Source of the DNA: Halioglobus sp.
GTDB taxonomy: Bacteria; Pseudomonadota; Gammaproteobacteria; Pseudomonadales; Halieaceae
Direction: 5' to 3'
NCBI GenBank assembly: GCA_020443425.1
Contig: JAGRIE010000017.1
Span: 1 to 64,000 of the forward strand
Length of the DNA: 64,000 nt
In this document: in pieces, positions 43,208 to 52,668 of the stretch
Layout: the number at the start of each line of letters is the position of its first letter
Numbering within the stretch: the stretch's first letter is position 1
Position numbers and translations under genes: made by a program
The notes under the pieces: generated by a model
What the model saw: only the letters and a program-made list of their open reading frames with translations
Told to the model about the DNA's origin: nothing
The model's database searches: none

Positions 43208-44644
43208 TTAAATTGTCGCCGAAAAACGGGCAGAGCGGATATCCGTGGGGTCGGCGCCGAGGTAGGCATCAAACACCATGCAGATGTTCCTCAGGAACGG
43301 CCGGCCGCCGGCCTGGATCTCGATACGGTCGCGGCTTATCAGCAACAGCTCGTCTGACTCCATGTCGCGCAGCGTGTCGATCTGGTGCTGGAACTCGCTG
43401 TTGAAGTCGATATCGAAGCGGCGGTTGCACTCCGTGATATCGAGGGCGAGATCACAGATCAGGCTCATAATGATGAACCGGCGCAGTTTGTCCTGCGGGT
43501 TGATTTGGCAGCCGCGGTAAACGGGCGACTCTCCCCGGTCGAGATGGCTGTAGTACGCGGCCAGATTGCGCTCATTCTGGGTATAGAAGTCACCCAGGTT
43601 GCTGATTGCGGACACGCCCAGTCCCAGCAGGTCTTCCGCCATATCCAGCGAATAGCCCTGGAAGTTACGCTGCAGGCGTCCCTCCTGTTGTGCAATGGCG
43701 AGTTCGTCCTCTGGCAGGACGTAGTGGTCCATGCCGATGTGGTGATAGCCGGCCTCCTGCAGACGATGGCTGATGATGTGCTGTAACAGCAGTTTCTCCT
43801 CCGCCGGCGGCAGGCTGAGCCGGTCGATGGCGCGCTGGCTGTTGAAGCGCTCAGGCAGGTGCGCGTAGCTGTAGCAGGCAATGCGATCCGGCCGCAGCGC
43901 GATTACCTTGCGCAGGGTCTCTTCAATGGTGTACCTGTCCTGGTGTGGCAGGCCATAGATCAGGTCGAAGCTCAGCGAGCGGAAGTCGTTAGTGCGGATA
44001 CATTCCACCAGTGGCGCAATCTGCTGGTAGGGCTGAATACGATTGATTGCTTTTTGCACCAGAGGATCAAAGTCTTGTATGCCCAGGCTGATGCGATTGA
44101 AACCCAGGCCCTTGAGCAGGGCAATGGTATCGCAGCTGACGACCCTGGGGTCGATTTCAATGGAGTACTCCCGGTAGCCCTTGTCCAGCAGTCGGAAGTG
44201 ACTGGCCAGGGTGTGCATCAGCTCGGTGATCTCGGCGTTGTCCAGGTGGTTGGGCGTTCCCCCGCCCCAGTGCATCTGTGTCACCGGCCGTGTTGCTCCT
44301 ACCAGGCGCGACTGCATTTCGATCTCGGTTCTCAGGCGGCGCAGGTAGTCCGACGCCGCATTTTTGTCGCGAGTGACGATCTTGTTGCAGCCACAGTAGT
44401 AGCAGATGTCATGGCAGAAGGGCAGGTGTACATACAGGGACAGCGGTGCGGTTTTCTTGTCGTCGCCGTGCAGCATCTGTTTCAGGAACTGCTGCTTCGG
44501 GAAGTCCTCCCGAAACTGCGGCGCCGTGGGGTAGGAGGTATAGCGCGGTCCGGGGCGATTGTATTTCGCGGCAAGGGCGCTGTCCGGAAAAAAATCGGGG
44601 CTTTTGGAATCCCGCTGGCGCGGATCGGATGATATGTGGGTCAT
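43208..44644 (-). CDS. hemN: oxygen-independent coproporphyrinogen III oxidase
   Basis: The 478-residue radical-SAM enzyme decarboxylates coproporphyrinogen III to protoporphyrinogen IX without oxygen, supplying haem for low-oxygen respiration. The cluster motif is CHDICYYCGC (C77, C81, C84 ligands, C86 conserved), preceded by NRPGPRYTSYPTAPQF. MHWGGGTPNHL and ISLGIQDFDPLVQKAINR are HemN-typical. It lies upstream of anr and has an ANR box before it. The link to haem-rich cbb3 oxidase nearby is functional. Confidence 0.97.
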   Translation of the reverse strand: MTHISSDPRQRDSKSPDFFPDSALAAKYNRPGPRYTSYPTAPQFREDFPKQQFLKQMLHGDDKKTAPLSLYVHLPFCHDICYYCGCNKIVTRDKNAASDYLRRLRTEIEMQSRLVGATRPVTQMHWGGGTPNHLDNAEITELMHTLASHFRLLDKGYREYSIEIDPRVVSCDTIALLKGLGFNRISLGIQDFDPLVQKAINRIQPYQQIAPLVECIRTNDFRSLSFDLIYGLPHQDRYTIEETLRKVIALRPDRIACYSYAHLPERFNSQRAIDRLSLPPAEEKLLLQHIISHRLQEAGYHHIGMDHYVLPEDELAIAQQEGRLQRNFQGYSLDMAEDLLGLGVSAISNLGDFYTQNERNLAAYYSHLDRGESPVYRGCQINPQDKLRRFIIMSLICDLALDITECNRRFDIDFNSEFQHQIDTLRDMESDELLLISRDRIEIQAGGRPFLRNICMVFDAYLGADPTDIRSARFSATI

Positions 44645-44702
44645 GTCGGATACAGCCTGTCCTGTCTGTGACAGACCATAACAGGGAGTGGTTTCTGTTT
44701 CG

Positions 44703-44716
44703 TTGATTCAAGTCAA
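44703..44716 (-). promoter_or_regulatory. ANR/FNR box upstream of hemN
   Basis: TTGATTCAAGTCAA on the plus strand (minus strand TTGACTTGAATCAA) matches TTGAT-N4-ATCAA at 9 of 10 positions. It is centred 65 bp before the hemN start. A -10-like TATGGT on the minus strand at 44675-44680 would put the box near -41.5. Confidence 0.75.
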
Positions 44717-44749
44717 CACGGCGGTGTCTGCTGCGGGGGGCGGTAGCGC

Positions 44750-45922
44750 CTATCCCAGCGAGGCAACGCTTTTCAGCACCAGTCGCACCAGTTCCGCCTG
44801 CCGCGAGACCCCGGTTTTGGCAAAGATGGACTTGAGTTGCGCCCTGGCGGTGTGTTGCGAGATATGCTGCGCGCTGGAGACTTCCGCGAGGCTGAGCCCC
44901 CGGGCCAGCAGTGTCGCCAGGTTGGCTTCGGCAGGGGTCAGCTCAAACAGTTCCGCGAGAATCTGGCCGGAGGCGGACTCCTGCAGGTCCGGATCACTGA
45001 TAAAGACGGCGACGGAGGGGCTGGACTGCCCCTCACTCCACTGCGACCGCGGCACCGGGCGTATCACCACGCCAAGGTCCGCCCGCCCCGCCGAGCGCGG
45101 CACGCGCAGCCCCCGCACCACCGAGGTCTCGCCCTGTAACTGCGCCTTGATGATGGTGGTAAGCGCCTGCTGCAGCTCCTTGTTGATGTCCCGTCCCTCG
45201 ATGTGGAGGCAACCCTCGCGCAGGCTGAGCCCCTCACCCTGGTCGAGCAGCGCCTGGCCGACGGCGTTGGTGGTAAGCAGTCGCCCCCTCTCATCGAGAA
45301 TCATACTGGCCACTGACAGCTGGTTGACGGCGCCGGCGTACACGTCCCGCTCCGATGTCATGCGGTTCAGCCTGGCATAGACTTCAATCGCGAGCCGCAG
45401 GTGCGGGGTCAGCAACTCGAGCAGCAGCCGTTCCCGTGTCTTGAAGCGCGCCTCGGTGGGGCGGCGCGAGAATCGCAGCCTGGCCTGCATGCCGCCGGGC
45501 TCGGCCGTATCCACACCGAGGATGCGGAACAGGCCAATCGGCTGCAGGTAGTGGAGGTAGTAGTCTGAAGTGACGAGTTCCCGGTCCGGCAGAAGATCTT
45601 CCAGTGCGATGACCCTGTCCAGCGGCAGGTTGACAAACGGGTCCAGCGAAAAAAACTGCTCGCGATACGCGCTGACCTCCCAGTCATTGGGGTCCGCCAG
45701 GTCCATGTCGCCGTTCCTGCGCGAGGGCCCGGGCCGGACACTGTTGAGGATGACGCCCTGGTCATCGGCGCTGGGTGGTCGCAGAACCAGCGACACCACC
45801 TCGACATCCATGGCCTCGCGCAGTGCCGGCAGTGCGCTCTGCCAGGGGTGCTGCTCCAGCGCGCCCTGGTAGACCAGCTGGATCAGGCGGCTGAAGTCCT
45901 TGTCTACCCGGCCAGGTTGCAT
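44750..45922 (-). CDS. LuxR-type helix-turn-helix transcriptional regulator
   Basis: The 390-residue product has a C-terminal LuxR/GerE DNA-binding domain (ELTPAEANLATLLARGLSLA...ISQHTARAQLKSIFAKTGVS) in the last 65 residues. The large N-terminal part (about 320 residues) includes a PAS-like stretch (SVASMILDERGRLLTTNAVG) but no AHL-binding signature. No ligand can be assigned. It follows the DUF1631 gene by 15 bp on the same strand, so the two are probably one operon and may act together in a cyclic-di-GMP or envelope response. ATG 45922 is preferred over the adjoining GTG. Confidence 0.88.
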   Translation of the reverse strand: MQPGRVDKDFSRLIQLVYQGALEQHPWQSALPALREAMDVEVVSLVLRPPSADDQGVILNSVRPGPSRRNGDMDLADPNDWEVSAYREQFFSLDPFVNLPLDRVIALEDLLPDRELVTSDYYLHYLQPIGLFRILGVDTAEPGGMQARLRFSRRPTEARFKTRERLLLELLTPHLRLAIEVYARLNRMTSERDVYAGAVNQLSVASMILDERGRLLTTNAVGQALLDQGEGLSLREGCLHIEGRDINKELQQALTTIIKAQLQGETSVVRGLRVPRSAGRADLGVVIRPVPRSQWSEGQSSPSVAVFISDPDLQESASGQILAELFELTPAEANLATLLARGLSLAEVSSAQHISQHTARAQLKSIFAKTGVSRQAELVRLVLKSVASLG

Positions 45923-45937
45923 CACCGGCAGCTCAGC

Positions 45938-48900
45938 TCAGGTCTCGAGATTGGAGAGGTCGGCGGTGATCTTGTCCAGCGGCTTGGGCCTGCCGATACC
46001 CCAGCCCTGGAGGTAATCGACGCCCAGTTCCTCAAGCTTGTGGATGATCTGGTCGTTTTCAACGGATTCAGCGATGGTCTCCTGGCCGAGAAAGTGCGCG
46101 AGGTCGTTGATGGAGCGCGCCATTGCATAGTCGTTGCGGTTGATATGGATGCCGGTCACAAAGCTGCCATCGATTTTCACGTAGTCGACGGGCAGTTCGC
46201 GCAAGTAGTTGTGACTGGCAGGGCCGGTACCGAAATCATCAATAGAGAATTTGCAGCCGATATTGCGGAAGGCGCGCACGAAATCAGACGCCTTGATCAG
46301 GTTGGAAATCGTGCCGGTCTCCGTGATTTCGAAACACAGGCGGCTGGTGCCGACACCGAACTCCGAGATCTGTTCCAGCAGGTACTCCATAAAGCTGTCA
46401 TCTGTCACGCTGGCCCCGGACAGGTTGATGGCGAGATTTGGCACCATTTTCTGCTCGTCCATCAGTTGGCTGATCCAGGTGAAGGCCTCGCGCACAACCC
46501 AGCGGTCAACCAGCGTCATGAAACCGTAGCGCTCCGCGGACTGGATAAACTCTTCCGGGGACGATATGGAGCCATCCTTGTTCAGCAGTCCGAGCAGCAG
46601 CTCGTAGTGCAGCGTTGTATTGTTCCTGTCGGCGATGGCGGTCTGCACGATAGGCTGGGCGCGCAGCACAAAGCGCTCTGACGCCAGCGCGCTTTCCAGG
46701 TCCTGGCGTGTCTGCGTCTTTTGCAGTTTGTAGTCGTTGATGCGGCTCTGCTCCTCCTTGAAGGCCACGACCCGGTTGCGACCCTGCTGCTTGGCGTGGC
46801 GCATGGCAGAGCGGGCGTCCTCAAGCACTTCCTCAACGGCCGGGCTGTGCTCCAGGATAGCCGAGACGCCGATGGAGACGGTAAAGCTGACGTTCTCACC
46901 CTCGATGTCGACAGAGCTGGCCTCGATATCGCTGCGAATTTTCTCCGCGATACGGGTCGCCTGTTCCATGGAGCGATCGATCAGCAGGATGGCAAACTCA
47001 TCGTCCTGCATTCGCGCAGAAGAGGCTTTCTTGCCGTGCAGCTGTGCCAGCAGCTTGGCGAATTCGAGCAGGACCTGGTCGCCACTGATGCGATCGTATA
47101 CCTCGTTGACCAATTTGAACTGGTCGATATTCAAGTACAGCACGGCGTGCTGCGACAGTTTTGACTGGCTGTGGCGCAAAGCGCGCTGCATCTGGCCGAT
47201 AAACGCGTTGCGGTTGATGAGCTTGGTCAGCGAGTCGTGATTCCGTGCGAAGCTGAGCGATTTCTGCACGTGCTCGAGCGCGTGGTACATGCTCTGGTCC
47301 ACGACGGAGAGGTTGTCCGTCGGGGCCGGCGGTTGCGCGCCCCGGCTCAATTGCCGCGCCAACTGTATCGCACTGAGGTCTCCGACTTTTTGCCCCCGTT
47401 CATTGACGAAAATAAAGCGATCACGGCTGGGGCTGATCCAGGCGAGTTGCATGCGTTTTTTCTTGTCGTTTTTGTCGCGGTACGTCAGCCAGCTGCCGTT
47501 CTCAAGCTGTTCAACCCGCTTCACCCACCGCCGCAGGCGCGGGAGTTCGTCAATTTTTGCACGCACTTCTGCGGGCTCGGGGCCGATCTGTGTCTGCTCC
47601 GCCTTGACGGGCACTGATTCAATATCGGCGTTGCCCGCGAGAATGTCCCGCAGCGTCTCCAACACCTGTTCATGGCCGACATTGGTGGGTAGCGCACTGG
47701 AAATCTGTTGATTGATCAAGTCGATGAAGGGCTCGGCTTCGAGACTGCGCTGTACGCGCATGTCGTCGGCCACATCTACCTGCGCCTGTTCATCCAGCCA
47801 CAGTCTCAGCACGTCCAGGGTGCGCACCTGTTCCGTCCAGGCCATGCTGTCGGTGCCGTCCCTGACATGCGTCAACACCAGCAGGTCGCGCCAGCCGTTG
47901 TCGATCAGGTCCTGCAGTACTTTCGGGGCCGTGGGAGGGACAAGGCGCTCGCTGATCACCTTGCCTACTTCTCTGCGGGCCTCCGCCAGTTTCTGCTGTC
48001 CCTCCTGGGTGCGCACCACACGCTCCACGTTGCGCGACAGCGCGCGCTCCTGCTGTGCGGCCAGCTTGTCGATTTTCTCCAGCGCGGCCTCGAACACCGA
48101 GTCGTCGGCATCGTAATCGGTGAGGATTTCATCGACGATGCTGTTGATCCGCTCCTCCAGTGCCTTGTTGGGGAAATTGGCCGAGGAGGCCAGCCGGGAC
48201 AGGTTGTTGACGACGTTGCGGGCGGCATTGGTATGGTCGACAAAAAACTTCGGGTCCAGCAGTGCCAGCTTGGCCAGCGGGATTTGCAGATTGCCCAGCG
48301 CGGGCTTCACTTCGGAGCTGACGTCCAGCTTCGACCGAATGGTCCCGAACAGGTTGTCGACCATGTCCAGTTGATTGAGGCTCTCGGCGGTGAGGCCACT
48401 GCTGTCCTTCAGGCCGCCGATCTCATTTTTGTTGCTGGCCAGATAGGCGCGCAGTGAGTCGCTCTGCTGCACGGCTTCGCGCGCCTGGGAGTTGCGCTGC
48501 AGTGCGCTGAGCGCCTTGGCGATAGACTGTGCATCCGCCAGCCGGCTCTGGTCCAGTTCGGTGCTCGCCACGGTGGCGCCTTCCCAGGTGCCGCTCATCG
48601 CGGTGCCGCGGGCCATGACCTGTCCCGCGGCCAGGCCTTCCGCCTCGCGCTTGAAATTGAGAGCGTCGATGACGGAGCGGTAGAGGTCTGCAGTACCGGC
48701 GCCGTTGCCGTGCACACTGGCGAGCCGGGTTTGGGGTGGCTGCGGGCTCTGTGCGGGTGACTCGGGCAGATAGTGTGGCTGTGGCTCCGAGAGTGGCTGC
48801 GGTGGTGTTGTCGGTGCTTCTCGAAGCCGCGATTTGCGGACCACCGGCTCCGGTCGGGTGGCCGTTGCGTCGTGTTTCAGCAGCGAGCCTTTCTTCTCAA

Positions 48901-50008
48901 TCTCCACCTCAATATCGGGCAGTGCCCCGCAGTCTGCCAGCAGGGAGTTCAAAGGGTCGTAGTAGCCGGCCATCTGTTTGATGAAGTTTTTTGCGAAGTA
49001 GTCATAGATCAGCGGCAGCACGTTGTGCGGGACCTGCTCATCCAGCAGGGCGCGTTGGAAGGCGCGGCAGATCTGCCGAATATGGACGGGCAGTCGCACC
49101 GTGTTCGGGTCCACGCCAATCAATTCGGCCATGCGCAAGGTCAGCGCTTCCAGTGCAACTCTGTGCAGCCCTTCGCCGAGCATGACCATGCGGTCGATAG
49201 CGAGAAAGTCCTCGTACTCCTGCTGGTCGATGAGGCCGAGTTCATCCGCACTGCCGATCTGGTAGCGCCAGAGGTGGTCTTCCGTATGCTCCGGTGTCAA
49301 GTCCTGGAAATAGTTCGTGATCTGTATCGACACCCGGTCGACCACACTGTCCGACCTGCGGCGCAGGAAGCTGGCCGCTTCAAAATGGAAGTTTTTCTCG
49401 CCTTCCCCGGGCCGGATTCGGGAGGCACACTCGTGGAGGTAGGCGGTGAGGTCAACAAAAAAGGGCGTCAGCGCGGTCTGCAGCGATGCCAGGCTCAGCT
49501 GCTGCATTTTCTGCAGTGCCACGGCGTACTCGGGACTCGCCGCCTTGATCGCCGGGCCGGTGGCAGGGCGGGTGAAGGTGGCCGCCGGGGGTGCCTGCCT
49601 GGGGGCGGCCTTTGTGTTGGCGGCGGCCGCTTCATTGTCGGGTGCTGCGGTTGGCTTCTCGTCGGTCTCTGCCGCTGCCTGTGCCTTTGCCAATGCGTCG
49701 GCGTAGAGTGTCGCCAGTTCCCGGTCTGACTCATCAAATTCCAGGGTGATACTGTCGTGGTACAGCCTGGCGATTTTGACTTTGGCATCCGCAGGTCGGC
49801 GCAGCGGGGTGCCAGTGTCAGCGATGGACAGGGTGACGAGTGCGTCCACCGGGAGGTTGAAAAGCGCGGCGGAACCGGCCGCGTCCAACACCGTGTCCAA
49901 CTGCAGGCGACCGTCAAACAGGGGTGACAGCTGACCCGTCAGTCGCACGGTATCGTCGAGTGCAAGAATAGCGGGGAGGGTTGCTGTTGGTGCCTGCTCG
50001 TTGGGCAT
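45938..50008 (-). CDS. very large DUF1631-GGDEF-EAL protein
   Basis: At 1,356 residues this is the largest gene here. An N-terminal beta-rich, PilZ-like region (about 10-110) is followed by an Ala-rich linker, a long DUF1631 region (about 170-850), then a GGDEF domain (about 920-1,090) and an EAL domain (about 1,105-1,350). The GGDEF motif reads MQDDEF, so diguanylate cyclase activity is unlikely. In the EAL domain the Glu of the first motif (HYELLLGL), NLSGAS, EITET, DDFGTG and KIDGSFV are kept, so phosphodiesterase activity or c-di-GMP binding is possible. There is no membrane segment. DUF1631 has no known function. Confidence 0.92.
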   Translation of the reverse strand: MPNEQAPTATLPAILALDDTVRLTGQLSPLFDGRLQLDTVLDAAGSAALFNLPVDALVTLSIADTGTPLRRPADAKVKIARLYHDSITLEFDESDRELATLYADALAKAQAAAETDEKPTAAPDNEAAAANTKAAPRQAPPAATFTRPATGPAIKAASPEYAVALQKMQQLSLASLQTALTPFFVDLTAYLHECASRIRPGEGEKNFHFEAASFLRRRSDSVVDRVSIQITNYFQDLTPEHTEDHLWRYQIGSADELGLIDQQEYEDFLAIDRMVMLGEGLHRVALEALTLRMAELIGVDPNTVRLPVHIRQICRAFQRALLDEQVPHNVLPLIYDYFAKNFIKQMAGYYDPLNSLLADCGALPDIEVEIEKKGSLLKHDATATRPEPVVRKSRLREAPTTPPQPLSEPQPHYLPESPAQSPQPPQTRLASVHGNGAGTADLYRSVIDALNFKREAEGLAAGQVMARGTAMSGTWEGATVASTELDQSRLADAQSIAKALSALQRNSQAREAVQQSDSLRAYLASNKNEIGGLKDSSGLTAESLNQLDMVDNLFGTIRSKLDVSSEVKPALGNLQIPLAKLALLDPKFFVDHTNAARNVVNNLSRLASSANFPNKALEERINSIVDEILTDYDADDSVFEAALEKIDKLAAQQERALSRNVERVVRTQEGQQKLAEARREVGKVISERLVPPTAPKVLQDLIDNGWRDLLVLTHVRDGTDSMAWTEQVRTLDVLRLWLDEQAQVDVADDMRVQRSLEAEPFIDLINQQISSALPTNVGHEQVLETLRDILAGNADIESVPVKAEQTQIGPEPAEVRAKIDELPRLRRWVKRVEQLENGSWLTYRDKNDKKKRMQLAWISPSRDRFIFVNERGQKVGDLSAIQLARQLSRGAQPPAPTDNLSVVDQSMYHALEHVQKSLSFARNHDSLTKLINRNAFIGQMQRALRHSQSKLSQHAVLYLNIDQFKLVNEVYDRISGDQVLLEFAKLLAQLHGKKASSARMQDDEFAILLIDRSMEQATRIAEKIRSDIEASSVDIEGENVSFTVSIGVSAILEHSPAVEEVLEDARSAMRHAKQQGRNRVVAFKEEQSRINDYKLQKTQTRQDLESALASERFVLRAQPIVQTAIADRNNTTLHYELLLGLLNKDGSISSPEEFIQSAERYGFMTLVDRWVVREAFTWISQLMDEQKMVPNLAINLSGASVTDDSFMEYLLEQISEFGVGTSRLCFEITETGTISNLIKASDFVRAFRNIGCKFSIDDFGTGPASHNYLRELPVDYVKIDGSFVTGIHINRNDYAMARSINDLAHFLGQETIAESVENDQIIHKLEELGVDYLQGWGIGRPKPLDKITADLSNLET

Positions 50009-50100
50009 TTGACCTCGTAAAGTGTGCTGTTATGGCCACGGTAGTGAGCTTGGCAGAAGTATACCTTTATCTGCTGCCGTCACAACAACCCGCTGTGTCC

Positions 50101-50140
50101 CATTGCGCTCACGGGCACCGTGCCCGGTGCCACCGCAATG
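50101..50140. repeat. compound inverted repeat
   Basis: CATTGCG (50101-50107) pairs with CGCAATG (50134-50140). Inside, CGGGCAC (50112-50118) pairs with GTGCCCG (50120-50126). It lies between the stop of the minus-strand SDR gene and the DUF1631 start. No T-run follows, so it may be a processing or attenuation element and not a full terminator. Confidence 0.5.
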
Positions 50141-50162
50141 CTACCGGGTGACGGGACCCGAA

Positions 50163-50939
50163 TTACGATTTCGCATTGGCGGCGTCGAGAAAGGCCGGCT
50201 TTTCGCCGCCGCCGTGAACCGCGAAACTGGTGCCGCTCACATACGACGCCAGCGGGGACGCCAGGAACAGGCAGGCATTGCCGATATCGGCCGGTACCGC
50301 CATGCGTCCCAGCGGAATGGTGGCGCCGACAGCGGCAATGCCATCCGCGTCACCGTAGTGCAGGTGGGCCTGTTCCGTCTCGGTCAGTCCCACTACCAGC
50401 GCATTGACCCTCACCTTGGGGGCCCACTCGACCGCCAGTGATGTGCCGAGGTTGACCAGGCCCGCTTTGGCGGCACCGTAGGCGGCCGTGCCGGGGGAGG
50501 GGCGAATGGTGCTGACACTGGCGATGTTGATGATGCTGCCACCCTCGGGTTGTTGCTGCATGACACGGTTGGCCACCTGGCTGAAATTCAGCGGGGCGAT
50601 CAGGTTGAGACGGATGATGGACTCCGAGAAGCGCGGCGAGGCAGTGGCGGCCTCGGCGAACGGTGCGCCGCCGGCGTTGTTCACCAGCACATCGACACGG
50701 CCGTACTGCTGCATCGCGAAGTCGACGCAGGCTTCGATCTGCTCGAAATCGCGCACATCACAGTTGAAGAACAACGCCTTTCGCCCATTGCATTGCGGCA
50801 GCGACTCCGGCTCCGACCTGCCGCAGATGAGGACATCGGCACCGGCGGCGAGAAACGTTTCGGTGATGCCCTTGCCGACACCTTTGCCACCCCCTGTGAC
50901 AATGACCACCTTGCCGCTAAAATCCAGCGCGTTTTCCAT
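50163..50939 (-). CDS. short-chain dehydrogenase/reductase divergent from the F420 operon
   Basis: The 258-residue SDR has the nucleotide loop TGGGKGVGKGI, NNAG (VLVNNAGGAPF), catalytic Ser in IASVSTIRP and YGAAK. The final GTSFAVHGGGEKP is common in FabG-like SDRs. The segment CGRSEPES after the second strand suggests NADPH. It is divergent from npdG (231-bp shared region), so co-regulation with F420 synthesis is possible, but SDRs normally do not use F420. Confidence 0.92.
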   Translation of the reverse strand: MENALDFSGKVVIVTGGGKGVGKGITETFLAAGADVLICGRSEPESLPQCNGRKALFFNCDVRDFEQIEACVDFAMQQYGRVDVLVNNAGGAPFAEAATASPRFSESIIRLNLIAPLNFSQVANRVMQQQPEGGSIINIASVSTIRPSPGTAAYGAAKAGLVNLGTSLAVEWAPKVRVNALVVGLTETEQAHLHYGDADGIAAVGATIPLGRMAVPADIGNACLFLASPLASYVSGTSFAVHGGGEKPAFLDAANAKS

Positions 50940-50999
50940 TCTGTTGCTCCTGATGACAGTGTTTGATGCGGGGCGCCCCCGGCGGTGGTTTCACCGCGC

Positions 51000-51028
51000 T
51001 TGAGATCGGCCCGTGATTTACATAATAT
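51000..51028 (+). promoter_or_regulatory. candidate sigma-70 promoter of the F420 operon
   Basis: TTGAGA (51000-51005, 5/6 match to -35) and TAATAT (51023-51028, 4/6 match to -10) are spaced exactly 17 bp and lie 142 bp before the npdG ATG, with no coding sequence between. Confidence 0.5.
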
Positions 51029-51170
51029 GCTCGGGCTGCGCGTATCCTAACCGAATTCCCAATGACTGGAAATTTTCGGCGGGCGCTCCAACGAGAGTGC
51101 GCGGCACAATCCATTTGCGGTTGCAATTGCTGTACCAGCCAGCGGCCGCGCTTCATCGGGAATACATGCT

Positions 51171-51848
51171 ATGACAACTGAAAACTTACCGGTGCTCGCC
51201 ATTCTGGGCGGCACGGGGGATTTGGGAACGGGTCTGGCCCGTCGCTGGGCACAGGCCGGGTATCAGGTCATTATCGGCTCCCGCACCCTGGAGAAGGCAC
51301 AGGCCGCGGTTGCAGACCTGCACGAGGTCATGGCCGAGCGCGGCATTGCCGAGGTGAGTGTGCGCGCGATGGAGAACCTGGCCGCCGCTGAGGCCGCTGA
51401 TATCGTTACCCTCACGGTGCCGTTCAGTCATCAGGCCAGCACCCTGGAGCTGGTGAAGCCGGCACTGCAGGGCAAGATCCTTATCGATGTGACGGTGCCG
51501 CTGGTGCCGCCCAAAGTTGCGCGTGTGCAGTTGCCGCCCCAGGGCAGCGCCGGCCAAATCGCGCAGGAGATCCTCGGGGAGGAGGTCAGCGTGGTGTCCG
51601 CATTCCAGAATGTGGCGGCAGCGCATTTGCAGGAAGGTCATGGGCTGGAGTGCGATGTGCTGGTCTGTGGCAACAAGAAGGCCGCGCGCGAGGAGGTCAT
51701 CACGCTGGTGGAAGCTGCGGGTATGCGCGGATTTCACGCAGGCATGATCAACAACGCCGCTGCCGCTGAGGCTCTCACCTCCGTGCTGATCACCATCAAC
51801 AAGCAGTACGGCTGTCACGCGGGTATCAAAATCAGCGGCCTGGAATAA
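51171..51848 (+). CDS. npdG: F420:NADPH oxidoreductase (Fno/NpdG)
   Basis: The 225-residue product matches F420-dependent NADP reductases, which transfer hydride between NADPH and the deazaflavin F420. The Rossmann loop is LAILGGTGDLGTGLARRWA; the following IIGSRTLEKA places Ser-Arg where NADP(H)-preferring members bind the 2'-phosphate. Later segments TVPFSHQAST, IDVTVPLVPP and VSAFQNVAA are family-typical (VPL/AFN regions). It heads the operon of four F420 biosynthesis genes. It probably reduces F420 to F420H2 here because aerobic bacteria lack the hydrogenase or methanogenic sources. Confidence 0.92.
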   Translation: MTTENLPVLAILGGTGDLGTGLARRWAQAGYQVIIGSRTLEKAQAAVADLHEVMAERGIAEVSVRAMENLAAAEAADIVTLTVPFSHQASTLELVKPALQGKILIDVTVPLVPPKVARVQLPPQGSAGQIAQEILGEEVSVVSAFQNVAAAHLQEGHGLECDVLVCGNKKAAREEVITLVEAAGMRGFHAGMINNAAAAEALTSVLITINKQYGCHAGIKISGLE

Positions 51849-51900
51849 GCCGGAAACCCGCTCACCTCGTCCGCTGGCCACCACCGGAGCTTTGCTGTAG

Positions 51901-52668
51901 ATGACCTGCCGCCTGGAATTGATCCCGCTGCTGAATTTTCCGCTGGTGGAGCCCGGTGACGATCTCGTGCACGTGGTCCATACGGCACTGCTCGACAATG
52001 CGTTGACGCTGCAGGCGGGCGATGTGCTGGTGGTCGCGCAGAAGATCGTCTCGAAAGCGGAAAACCGCTACGTGAGACTGGCCGAGGTGACGGTCAGCGC
52101 CGAGGCCCAGGCGCTGGCGGAGCGCGCCGACAAGGATCCGCGGCAGGTACAGTTGATCCTGCAGGAGAGCAGGGAGGTGCTGCGTGTGCGCCCCGGTGTG
52201 ATCATCGTGGAACACCGCAATGGCTACGTGCACGCCAATGCCGGAATCGATAAATCCAATATACAGCGCGATGCCGAAGACCCCCGTGTGCTGCTGTTGC
52301 CGGTCGATCCCGACGCCTCCGCCCGGGCACTGCGCCACGGTCTTGCCGAGCGCACCGGGATCGCCCCGCAGGTCATCATCAACGACAGTATGGGACGGGC
52401 GTGGCGCAACGGCACCGTTGGCCTGGCGATCGGTACAGCCGGCCTGCAGCCGCTCTATAACCAGATCGGGGATGTGGACATGTTTGGCAATGTGCTCGAG
52501 GTGACAGAGCCTGCAGTGGCGGATGAACTGGCCGCGGGCGCTTCGCTGGTCATGGGGCAGGCGGCGGAGGGCTGCCCGGTGGTGTTGGCCCGTGGCGCCC
52601 GCCTGGCGCCGGCCGAGACCGGCTCGGGCGGGTTGCTGCGCGACCGCTCCCTCGATATGTTCCGCTGA
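51901..52668 (+). CDS. cofE: coenzyme F420-0:L-glutamate ligase (CofE)
   Basis: The 255-residue product matches CofE, which adds gamma-linked glutamates to F420-0 using GTP. Family segments: GDVLVVAQKIVSKAENR near residue 40-56, VHANAGIDKSNI with its Asp, and VIINDSMGRAWRNGTVGLAIG. Its length is that of the archaeal-type single-domain ligase. In actinobacteria the same domain is fused to an FMN-binding domain that reduces dehydro-F420-0 (FbiB); that second domain is absent here. The start is at 51901 with GGAG 13 bp upstream. It overlaps cofD by one base. Confidence 0.93.
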   Translation: MTCRLELIPLLNFPLVEPGDDLVHVVHTALLDNALTLQAGDVLVVAQKIVSKAENRYVRLAEVTVSAEAQALAERADKDPRQVQLILQESREVLRVRPGVIIVEHRNGYVHANAGIDKSNIQRDAEDPRVLLLPVDPDASARALRHGLAERTGIAPQVIINDSMGRAWRNGTVGLAIGTAGLQPLYNQIGDVDMFGNVLEVTEPAVADELAAGASLVMGQAAEGCPVVLARGARLAPAETGSGGLLRDRSLDMFR

